Positions 54,496 through 62,067 of a stretch of 64,000 bases of DNA are shown in pieces (position 1 is the stretch's first letter; each line of letters opens with the position of its first letter). This DNA is from Gemmatimonadaceae bacterium. GTDB lineage: Bacteria > Gemmatimonadota > Gemmatimonadetes > Gemmatimonadales > Gemmatimonadaceae. The notes beneath the pieces were generated by a model. It made no database searches. It worked only from the letters and a program-made list of their open reading frames with translations, and was not told the origin of the DNA. Position numbers and translations under genes: made by a program. The stretch spans positions 1 to 64,000 of the forward strand of contig JANYIN010000110.1 of assembly GCA_025362035.1 (NCBI GenBank), written 5' to 3'.

Positions 54496-55251
54496 TCACG
54501 ACCCCCTGACGATTCCCACCCGCAGGGCCACGGGCCATGTTACGCGTCGCGGCTCCTCGGCACGGCCCCAGAGCGGCGCCAGGTCGGCGATCAACGCCCC
54601 GACCGGGTCTTCGCCCCGAGCCGCGGTGTACCGATTCACGGCCGACCAGGTGCCCACATAGCCGGCGAGCTGAGGCAGAGTCCAGTGCGCGTGCATCGCG
54701 AATTCCGGGGTGTCGACCCTTTTGAATGGGAAAGGGATCCCGCGCAGCCCCGCGTCGACGATGGCGCGTTCCTGGGGCCAGAACTCCCCAACGCGGTTCC
54801 TGTGAAAGTCGTGCACCACCTCGTCGATCCGCGCCTCGATGCTCAGCAGGCCATACGTCCAGAGCGCAATGAGCCCGCCCGGCACCACGACCCGATGCAC
54901 TTCCCGGTAGAACTGCGGCATATCGAACCAGTGGAGCGCCTGCGCCACCGTCACGAGCTGCATCGACGCCCTGTCGAGCGCTGGGTGTTCGGCGGTCATC
55001 GCGGCATAGCACACGCGTTCGTGCGCACGCGCGCGAAGCAACTGCGCACGACTCGGGTCCGTGGCGATCACTTCCTGGAAGAATTCCGACAGACCGAGCG
55101 CTGCCTGCCCGTTGCCAGTGCCGCAGTCCCACGCGCGGCTCCGACGCGGCGCGTTGTCGGCCAGCCAGCTGAAGAGCATGCGGGGATAGGACGGACGGAA
55201 CATCGCATACCGGTCCGCCGTTCGCGAGAAATGATCCTGGAATTCACCCAT
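54496..55251 (-). CDS. SAM-dependent class I methyltransferase
   Basis: 251 residues. SAM-binding motif I WDCGTGNGQAALGL, acidic motif VIATDPS, and VTVAQALHWFDM and VVPGGLIALW further along. Resembles UbiE/TAM-type enzymes with the HFSRTADRYAMFRPSYP start. Substrate unknown. It is transcribed toward the giant gene with a 217-bp gap that shows nothing else. Confidence 0.88.
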   Translation of the reverse strand: MGEFQDHFSRTADRYAMFRPSYPRMLFSWLADNAPRRSRAWDCGTGNGQAALGLSEFFQEVIATDPSRAQLLRARAHERVCYAAMTAEHPALDRASMQLVTVAQALHWFDMPQFYREVHRVVVPGGLIALWTYGLLSIEARIDEVVHDFHRNRVGEFWPQERAIVDAGLRGIPFPFKRVDTPEFAMHAHWTLPQLAGYVGTWSAVNRYTAARGEDPVGALIADLAPLWGRAEEPRRVTWPVALRVGIVRGS

Positions 55252-55306
55252 CGAGACTTTACCTTGTTGTCGAGCCGTGCCTCACTATGGCATTGCAGCG
55301 TCCGGC

Positions 55307-55552
55307 ATGTCCCGTAAAGTCGATCGCCCCGACTCCCTCGCGGTGAGTGATTCGCCGTGCGAGCGGTCGTATGTGGATCCCGAGGGGATCGCGTGGCGCG
55401 TCTTTGTGCGGGTCAGAAGCGACTACGACGGCCGGCAAGGGAGGTCGCTGATCTTTGCCAGCGAGACAGTCGTGCGACGCGTTCGGAATTTCCCAGACGA
55501 TTGGCGGGAGTGCCCGAATGCTGAGCTCGAACGACTCAGCTGGAACGCTTGA
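55307..55552 (+). CDS. Small conserved-type protein
   Basis: 81 residues from the ATG at 55307 (a GTG at 55277 is possible). Core pattern: DPEGIAWRVFVRVRSDY, RSLIFASETVVRRVRNFPDDW, AELERLSW. Composition and the terminal charged helix look coding; I believe related short proteins exist but cannot name a family. Its stop is 7 bp from the convergent gene. Confidence 0.55.
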   Translation: MSRKVDRPDSLAVSDSPCERSYVDPEGIAWRVFVRVRSDYDGRQGRSLIFASETVVRRVRNFPDDWRECPNAELERLSWNA

Positions 55553-55559
55553 GCGCGGG

Positions 55560-56291
55560 TCAACGCGGTGCGCTTGCCGGTTGCGCCACCTGCGCGGGTA
55601 CTCGCTCTGCGGCCTGCTGTCCGAGTACCGCTTGCGGGCGGGCTTCAGCGAGGAGCCGCGTCACGAATCGCTGGCCTTCCGAGACCCGCTCCACCTCGAT
55701 GGCGATCGAGTCAATTGCCTGCTCCATGCGCGCCAGTCGCTCAGCGCCTTCCGCAGTGGGCTGAGACTGTCGTGGCAACGACCCGCGTTTCCAGAACAGG
55801 CGGGCAAGAGAGAGCGCGATCGGCGAGAGCACGAAGATCGTGAAGACGATCGAGATGGGAACCATGTTGTCTGTCATGGACCGGTTTCCCCGCGAGTTGT
55901 TGAATCCAGGTGGCAGCGCGATACCTGCGCGTTGGGCAGCCAGCGAAGCGAGCGCCTTTCCGTTTTCGTCGATGTCGCCTTCCAGTCGAGCAATCCGCGT
56001 GTCGAGGACGGCCAGACGTTGTTCCAGTCCCGCCTTGTCGGCGCCCGTGGCCCGACGAAGCTGCTCCTGGAGACCCCTCCGGCGCCCCACGGCAGAACTG
56101 AGCTGGGTGGAAAGGACGTCCGCTCTCGAGCGCAGGGCGGCCAAGTCCTGCGGCGACAACGCCGCGGTCGTCACCACCAAGGGCGCGGCACCGCCGGGAG
56201 AACCGACGGCTGGAGGAGGCGGCACGGGCGGTAACGACGGCTTTGATGCGACTTGCGTCATGCGATACCGTACGTTCGGTGCCGCGCACAT
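55560..56291 (-). CDS. Coiled-coil protein with one membrane helix
   Basis: 243 residues. Pro-rich start, a coiled-coil segment (about 48-115, with many Leu/Arg/Glu heptads), one hydrophobic helix near 143-165 (VPISIVFTIFVLSPIALSL), then a second helix-forming region and an Ala/Gln/Pro tail. Start may instead be the ATG at 56261. Likely a membrane-anchored structural or regulatory protein; no family recognised. Confidence 0.6.
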   Translation of the reverse strand: MCAAPNVRYRMTQVASKPSLPPVPPPPAVGSPGGAAPLVVTTAALSPQDLAALRSRADVLSTQLSSAVGRRRGLQEQLRRATGADKAGLEQRLAVLDTRIARLEGDIDENGKALASLAAQRAGIALPPGFNNSRGNRSMTDNMVPISIVFTIFVLSPIALSLARLFWKRGSLPRQSQPTAEGAERLARMEQAIDSIAIEVERVSEGQRFVTRLLAEARPQAVLGQQAAERVPAQVAQPASAPR

Positions 56292-56363
56292 GTTACACCC
56301 CGGGTTGCAGGCGCCCTGGTGACCAACAAAGTGCGCCTGATTTTCGTCAGCCGGTCGTGTCGT

Positions 56364-57233
56364 TCAGGGCGCGGGGATCGTGAAGCCCAGGGTGCCGCCC
56401 CCGCGCGGATCCGGAAGGATAGAGACATCCATCATCCATTTGTCCAACTTGTTGTCGGGGTGGGCATGTGAATATCGCACCACCTTGAGTCCGCTGAACG
56501 TCCCGATCCCCGCGCCGAGCACGACGTCGCTTGCCCAGTGATTATTGTGATACATACGGGACAGGCCCACCAGTGTGGCTCCGCCGTACAACGCCGGCGC
56601 CACGTACCATGTCGCCGAGGGCCACAGACGGCGTACCTCGCTCGTGACGGCCGACGCGGCTGCGAATGCTGCGGTGGCATGCCCGGAGGGAAAAGATTGG
56701 CGGTCCGAACTCGAGAAGCCCTTGAAGAGCCCGAAATTGTGGGGATTCGTATCGCCAACCACGTAGGGACGTGAACGACCGAGTACCCCTTTGAGCACCG
56801 TCGTCACACCCGACGCCAGCAGTACCGCCTCGGTCCCATGCCACCCGATATCCTCGATGTCCTTGTGTCCGCCGAACCTTCCAAAGGCATAGAGTCCGCC
56901 GCCAATGATGAACGCACCTGGGCTGGCGACTTGCTCGAACCGGGTGGCTGACTGGCCGAAGAACTTGTTCGCCTGCAGATCCGCGTCCTGGAGACTTACC
57001 GCAATGTGCTTGTCCGCTGGAAACATCGCGATCGTGAGTGCGGCAAACCCGAGAGCCAGCGCCCCATCACGATAGGTAAACAGGGTCTGGTGACGCTCGG
57101 CATGTGCAGTGTCCCGCGGAATGATGGTTCTCCCGGCTGACGTCGTATCCTGCGCCGGAAGTGTGAATGCGGTGGTCCACGTCAGAAGGAGCGCGATCGT
57201 GACCGATCGGCATCGATTGGCAAGCCCGACCAT
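56364..57233 (-). CDS. PAP2-family phosphatase, exported
   Basis: 289 residues. Signal peptide (LPA before Gln) and the three PAP2 motifs in order: KGVLGRSRPYVV, SFPSGHATAAF and SRMYHNNHWASDVVLG. All catalytic residues are present. It likely dephosphorylates a lipid such as undecaprenyl pyrophosphate or phosphatidic acid on the outer face. Divergent from the DedA-PAP2 fusion gene with a 179-bp gap. Confidence 0.9.
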   Translation of the reverse strand: MVGLANRCRSVTIALLLTWTTAFTLPAQDTTSAGRTIIPRDTAHAERHQTLFTYRDGALALGFAALTIAMFPADKHIAVSLQDADLQANKFFGQSATRFEQVASPGAFIIGGGLYAFGRFGGHKDIEDIGWHGTEAVLLASGVTTVLKGVLGRSRPYVVGDTNPHNFGLFKGFSSSDRQSFPSGHATAAFAAASAVTSEVRRLWPSATWYVAPALYGGATLVGLSRMYHNNHWASDVVLGAGIGTFSGLKVVRYSHAHPDNKLDKWMMDVSILPDPRGGGTLGFTIPAP

Positions 57234-57412
57234 AGATTTCTTGAGTCAAAGGTACCTGTTGAACAGAGACGCCCCGTTCCTTTGCAGGAATTGGGCGCAA
57301 GGCAGGACTCGGCGGGCCGCGCGGCCCGCCGGAACCGAATAGCGCGCTTCGTGCATGAGTCTGCGTTGATGCCAGGCGATCCTTCGCACCACCTGCCAAC
57401 AGAACTTCACCG

Positions 57413-58792
57413 ATGATCTCTCACGTTGCTCGTCTCGTGGGCGAGTACGGGTATGTCATCGTCGCGTTGTTCATCTTCCTGGAAGGGATCGCCATTCCCT
57501 TCCCGACCGACACGACCCTGGTCACGGCGGCTGCGTTCGCTGCGCACGGACGATTGTCCATCGCGCTGCTGTTCCTGGTATCCACGGCGTCCGCCACTCT
57601 CGGCACCACGGTGGCCTTCCTGCTCGGGCGGCGCGGGGGCGACTTCTTCGACCGACACGCGAAGAAGGTCAATCCGACTATACTCGCCGCCACACGTGGG
57701 TTTTTCGATCGACACGGCAGCAGTGCCGTAGCCATCGGCCGCTTCCTCCCCGTGGCGCGCATGCTCATTTCGCCGCTGGCCGGCCTGTCGACGATGCGCC
57801 TGGCACGCTTTACCGTCTTCAACGTGCTCGGTGCGGCGTTGTGGTCCGCGGTGTTCTGCGGACTCGGGTACTTTTTCGGTCAGCATCCGCCGGCACTCGG
57901 GCGAGGGCTGGTGCGGGGGGCGCTCGTCATCGCGGTCGGACTTGGCATCGTGGTCACTGTCGCCGTCGCCGGTGGATGGCTTGTGGAGGACAGCGACGCC
58001 GCCTGGCGCGCCGAGGGCACCATCTGGCACAGCATCCTGATGACGTCCCCGATGCGCTGGCTCACTGCACGCTCGCCGAAGGCGCGCGCATTCCTGTTTC
58101 GTCGCTTCTCCGCGGCCGACTATCTGGGCCTCAATCTCACGATCGGCATGGGAATGAGCTTCGTGACCCTGGTGATCTTCAGCGCTGTGATGAACGCGCT
58201 GCTCTCACACGACGCGCTCCATCAGTTCGACATCAATCTCGCGATCGCGCTCAGCGAAGGCGCGAGCCGATCGAGCATCGCTTTCTGGACCGCGATCAGC
58301 CGCCTGGGGGCATTGCCGCTGGTGACAGCGGCAGGTGCGACGCTCGCCATCATATTGGCCTGGCGTCGCGAGTCCTGGCTTCCCGTCATCGGCTTTTCCG
58401 CCGCGATGCTCGGGAGTGTGATGCTGGACGAAGTGGTGCAGCGCTACTTTCTGCAGCAACACGTTGGGGTTGCGGCAGAAGCCACCGTGACGCTGCTGGC
58501 GCCGAGCGGGCAATCGCTTGGCGCCTTGGTCGGCTACGGAATGGCTGCGTACTTCCTCATTTTATTGGTGTCGAGACACCGCGTCCAGGTACTGATCGCC
58601 ACCTGCGCCATGGCCTTGGTCGCGGGCATTTCCTTTGGTCGCATGTATAGCGGCGCGCGGTATTTCAGCGACATCGTGAGCGGGCTCGCTGCGGGAGGGG
58701 TGTGGCTGTCGGCGTGTCTTACCGGCCTCGAAGTCGCGCGCCGACGCCAGGATTTTTCGGTGCGCCGGAAACGCGATCGGGCCGATCCCTGA
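57413..58792 (+). CDS. DedA-family membrane protein fused to a degenerate PAP2 domain
   Basis: 459 residues. Residues 1-190 are a DedA/SNARE-associated domain (EGIAIPFPTDTTLV, GRRGGDFFDRH, GRFLPVARMLISPLAG). After a linker, residues 235-440 follow the PAP2 helical plan, but the active-site residues are altered: PSGH reads PSGQ at 364-367, the first motif KxxxxxxRP is not recognisable near 340, and the last motif reads GRMYSGARYFSD, with Arg for the catalytic His. The phosphatase half is probably inactive. DedA proteins flip undecaprenyl phosphate or related lipids. Confidence 0.88.
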   Translation: MISHVARLVGEYGYVIVALFIFLEGIAIPFPTDTTLVTAAAFAAHGRLSIALLFLVSTASATLGTTVAFLLGRRGGDFFDRHAKKVNPTILAATRGFFDRHGSSAVAIGRFLPVARMLISPLAGLSTMRLARFTVFNVLGAALWSAVFCGLGYFFGQHPPALGRGLVRGALVIAVGLGIVVTVAVAGGWLVEDSDAAWRAEGTIWHSILMTSPMRWLTARSPKARAFLFRRFSAADYLGLNLTIGMGMSFVTLVIFSAVMNALLSHDALHQFDINLAIALSEGASRSSIAFWTAISRLGALPLVTAAGATLAIILAWRRESWLPVIGFSAAMLGSVMLDEVVQRYFLQQHVGVAAEATVTLLAPSGQSLGALVGYGMAAYFLILLVSRHRVQVLIATCAMALVAGISFGRMYSGARYFSDIVSGLAAGGVWLSACLTGLEVARRRQDFSVRRKRDRADP

Positions 58793-58866
58793 CGTGGGTG
58801 GCGAGTTCCCTCTCCGGTCGCGACGTTTACCTGTGCCGATTGCGATCCCCTTTTCCCTGATTCTTT

Positions 58867-59241
58867 ATGTCCGACGCCGCCGTTCGCCACTTTCGCTGGG
58901 CTGACATTCCCCAGGAACGCGTGACCGATGTCATCTCGCGCAAGCTCATTACCGGCGACGCGATGATGATCGCGCAGGTGTTCCTCAAGAAGGACGCGCT
59001 CGTGCCTCAGCATTCTCACCACAACGAGCAGATCACGTACATCATCTCGGGCGCGCTCCACTTCTTCATTGGAGCGGATCGCGCCCGTGAACTGGTGGTT
59101 CGCGCGGGAGAAGTGCTGCATATCCCATCCAACGTGCCGCACGAGGCTCGTGCGCTGGAGGACACGCTGGACGTGGACGTGTTCAATCCGCCGCGCCAGG
59201 ACTGGTTGGACGGCACCGACAACTACTTCCGCAAGACGTAG
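58867..59241 (+). CDS. Cupin-domain protein
   Basis: 124 residues, single cupin barrel: motif 1 PQHSHHNEQITYIISG with His/Glu metal ligands, motif 2 GEVLHIPSNVPHEA with the last His. Ends FNPPRQDW. Two bp precede the SDR gene, so an operon. Substrate unknown. Confidence 0.88.
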   Translation: MSDAAVRHFRWADIPQERVTDVISRKLITGDAMMIAQVFLKKDALVPQHSHHNEQITYIISGALHFFIGADRARELVVRAGEVLHIPSNVPHEARALEDTLDVDVFNPPRQDWLDGTDNYFRKT

Positions 59242-59243
59242 CC

Positions 59244-60035
59244 ATGGACCTCGGTCTCTCTGGCAAGATCGCGCTCGTGGCCGCCGCCAGTCGTGGACTT
59301 GGGCGCGCCGTCGCGGAGGAGTTGGCGCGCGAAGGGATGCACCTCGTCATCTGCGCCCGCGGCGCTGATGCGTTGCACGAGACGGCGCAGGCAATTCGTG
59401 GACGGACCGCGGCGACCGTAATCGAGGTCACAGCGGACCTGTCCGACTCCGCCGACGTTGCGCGAGTCGCCGAGACGGCGCTGTCGACGTTCGGCCGCAT
59501 CGACGTGCTCGTGACGAATGGCGGCGGTCCACCGGCGGGACCGTTCGAAAGCCACTCGGACGCCGCGTGGGACGTCGCAATTCGACAGAATCTCCACAGC
59601 GTGATCGGCCTGACGAGAGCGGTCCTTCCCGGCATGAAGGAACGCCGGTGGGGACGTATCATCAACGTCACATCCATCGCGGTGAAGCAGCCGGTGGACA
59701 ATCTCATCCTGTCGAACAGCGTGCGCGCCGCGGTCACCGGTTTCGCTCGAACACTGGCGAACGAGGTTGCGCCGTTCAACATCACGGTGAACAACGTGAT
59801 GCCGGGCTACACGCGCACGCAGCGCGTCGAGGACCTCGCGACCCACAACGCGTCTCTGCGTGGTACGAGCACGGATGCGGAACGCGGCGTCTGGGAGAGG
59901 CAGATCCCTATGGGTCGCCTGGGCGAACCGGCTGAATTCGCCGCGATGGTGGCGTTCCTGGCGTCAGAGCGGGCGAGCTACACCACCGGCGCGTCCATTC
60001 CCGTGGACGGAGGATGGATCAGGGGTCTGCTGTAA
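59244..60035 (+). CDS. SDR-family protein lacking the catalytic Tyr-Lys
   Basis: 263 residues. Rossmann NAD(P)-binding motif ASRGLGRA, TNGGGPP, Ser144 of NVTSIA and the closing VDGGWIRGLL are typical of short-chain dehydrogenases. The YxxxK site is replaced by S157-N-S-V-R161. A branch of SDRs with LSNxxR at this site is known to me, but its reaction is unclear. Follows the cupin gene at 2 bp. Confidence 0.85.
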   Translation: MDLGLSGKIALVAAASRGLGRAVAEELAREGMHLVICARGADALHETAQAIRGRTAATVIEVTADLSDSADVARVAETALSTFGRIDVLVTNGGGPPAGPFESHSDAAWDVAIRQNLHSVIGLTRAVLPGMKERRWGRIINVTSIAVKQPVDNLILSNSVRAAVTGFARTLANEVAPFNITVNNVMPGYTRTQRVEDLATHNASLRGTSTDAERGVWERQIPMGRLGEPAEFAAMVAFLASERASYTTGASIPVDGGWIRGLL

Positions 60036-60052
60036 CGCTCCGTCCGACGAGC

Positions 60053-60622
60053 TCAGAACGGGAGGTCGTCGTCGCCGTGCGGCGGCGCGTCGTCGAAGGG
60101 CGGCGGTCCATCCGGCGGAGGCGCATCGTCGAACGGTGATGCAGCGGTCCGCCCGTTGCCGCCCGGGCCGCGCGGCGTTGGCGCGGGATATGGACTCGGT
60201 GATCCGTCGCGCGGCGGCCAGATCACCCCTTCGCAACCCGGACCACCACGCTCCTTTGGCTTGTTCCGGCACTTGAAATCGGGAGCACGCGGGTTTCGCT
60301 TGGACAGGCGATCATCCCACATCGGCCCCCCACAGGTCGGGCAACTCGGCATCCCCGCCGCCACCGACACGGGCGATGCCGGCGACGCGGCCACATCGCC
60401 GCCCGCATTGGCGAGCGCCGCGGCGACTGCTTCACGCGAAGGCCAGATGACGCCATCGCACTCGCGGTCCCTGCATTTGAAATCCGGGGCCTTTGGATTG
60501 CGCTTCCCGACGCGGTTGTCCCACATGGGACCCTGACACTTCGGGCAGACTGGCGGTGGAGTCTCGAGATTGGCGTTCGCGGATTGCGATTCGGTCATTG
60601 GACGAGTTTCGGGTTGGCTCAC
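60053..60622 (-). CDS. Double zinc-ribbon protein with an SSB-like acidic tail
   Basis: 189 residues. Two similar zinc ribbons: C26/C29/C50/C55 and C94/C97/C118/C130, each with CPxCxGPMWD, RNPxAPDFKC and GVIWP. The last third is Pro/Asp-rich with PFDDAPP twice and the terminus DDDLPF, identical to the tip of bacterial SSB tails that recruits repair and replication proteins. No OB fold. Starts at a GTG, with an in-frame ATG eight codons in. Zinc-ribbons of this type also occur with phage recombination proteins. Confidence 0.8.
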   Translation of the reverse strand: MSQPETRPMTESQSANANLETPPPVCPKCQGPMWDNRVGKRNPKAPDFKCRDRECDGVIWPSREAVAAALANAGGDVAASPASPVSVAAGMPSCPTCGGPMWDDRLSKRNPRAPDFKCRNKPKERGGPGCEGVIWPPRDGSPSPYPAPTPRGPGGNGRTAASPFDDAPPPDGPPPFDDAPPHGDDDLPF

Positions 60623-60681
60623 TCCAACTTAGCGGGTGGATGGCGCGTACGAATAGCGGCACGAACGGGCTGGATGGAGCG

Positions 60682-62067
60682 TTACACCGCGTCAGACAAC
60701 GAGGTGAAGTTGAAATCCCTCACTTTGAGCGTCGGGAAGACCACGTTGCCGCCCGCCTCCGTGCCAGCCACGCGCTCCGGCCTGCCCAGCATCTCCAGAT
60801 TGTTGAGCATGAAGAGCGGGCTCTCGTTGAAGCGCAGATTCTTGACCGCTTTCGTGACCTTGCCTTGTTCGATCAGAGACGTGCCGTCACGCGTGAGACC
60901 GGTATAGAGCTCTGTCCGCGGATCCACCTGTCGCAGATACCACAACCGGGTGACGAGAATTCCGCGTTCCGTCGAGGCGATCATCTGCTCCGTGGTCGCA
61001 TCGCCCCCGGCCATCTTCACGGCGCCCAAGCCGCCATTGGGGCGCGCATTCTTCTTCCGCGCCCAGAAGCGCGAATAGGCGAGTTGCCTGAGCGTGCCGT
61101 TTTCGATCCACACCTCGCGCTGCAGGGGAAGTCCTTCGCCGTTCCATGGCTGGCCCAACAGCTGCGCGTCGGCTGGATCGGAGAAGAGAGTGACCTTGGA
61201 GTCCACGATCTTCTCGCCGATTCTGGTGCCACCCCCATGCTTCGAAAATGCCGAGCGCCCTTCGTCCGCACTGCGTGCGTCGAGGGCAAACGCGAGCAGT
61301 TGCACGAGGTCCGCCACGGCCTGTGGTTCGAGGATCACGGTGTACCGGCCGGGTTCGACCGCCACGGGATTGCGTGACCGTCGCGCCTTCGCGATCGCCC
61401 TGTCGCTCACCGCCTTGAAGTCGATCTGCTTCCAATCGGGATGATCGGCACCGGCCCACCCCGACCCAGTGCCGTCGTCAGTGCGGACGGTCAGTTGATA
61501 GTTCGCGCTGGTGGACGCATGGTATGCGTACAGTCCCGTGGTCGAGGCGATCGCGTTGAAGTTGCTGCCCGCCACGATGAAGCCGGCGGCGGCGAGGTCA
61601 CCCGCCTCACGCGACGCGTCGATGGCGGTGTGCGCCGCGGCGGCGCGTTCCGCCGGCGAGAGATGCGCTGTGGAGTCAAAATAGGCGTTCACGTCCGAGT
61701 ACGTCTGCGGCGGAAGGAGCGGCATGTTCTCGGGATCCTCGGGCACGAGCTTGGCGATCGCTTCACTCTGCCGCACGGCGCGCTCGATCCCTTCCGGCGA
61801 GAAATCACCGGTGGTGACGACGGCGTGCCGCGCGCCGTAGCCCGACTGTACCACGAGCTGCGAGTTCGTCACGCCGCCCGACGTGCTGATGCGATTGGCC
61901 GCGAACCGGATGTTGCCCGTATAGCCTCCGCTCAATTGGGCGTCGATCGTATCGGCCTTCGACAGCTTCACGACACGCTCGAGGAACGCTTGCGCCGCGG
62001 CGCGCGACATCATGTCGTCGGGGGACGCGACATGCCCCGTCTCGAACAGACTCCTGGGGCCGCTCAT
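60682..62067 (-). CDS. TldE/PmbA-family protein
   Basis: 461 residues. Lacks the HExxxH metalloprotease motif, as expected of TldE. Recognisable segments: SGGYTGNIRFAANRIS, EPGRYTVILEPQAVADLVQLL, LYTGLTRDGTSLIEQGK and FNESPLFMLNNLEMLG. No signal peptide. Its start overlaps the tldD stop by 4 bp, so the two subunits are made together. Confidence 0.88.
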   Translation of the reverse strand: MSGPRSLFETGHVASPDDMMSRAAAQAFLERVVKLSKADTIDAQLSGGYTGNIRFAANRISTSGGVTNSQLVVQSGYGARHAVVTTGDFSPEGIERAVRQSEAIAKLVPEDPENMPLLPPQTYSDVNAYFDSTAHLSPAERAAAAHTAIDASREAGDLAAAGFIVAGSNFNAIASTTGLYAYHASTSANYQLTVRTDDGTGSGWAGADHPDWKQIDFKAVSDRAIAKARRSRNPVAVEPGRYTVILEPQAVADLVQLLAFALDARSADEGRSAFSKHGGGTRIGEKIVDSKVTLFSDPADAQLLGQPWNGEGLPLQREVWIENGTLRQLAYSRFWARKKNARPNGGLGAVKMAGGDATTEQMIASTERGILVTRLWYLRQVDPRTELYTGLTRDGTSLIEQGKVTKAVKNLRFNESPLFMLNNLEMLGRPERVAGTEAGGNVVFPTLKVRDFNFTSLSDAV

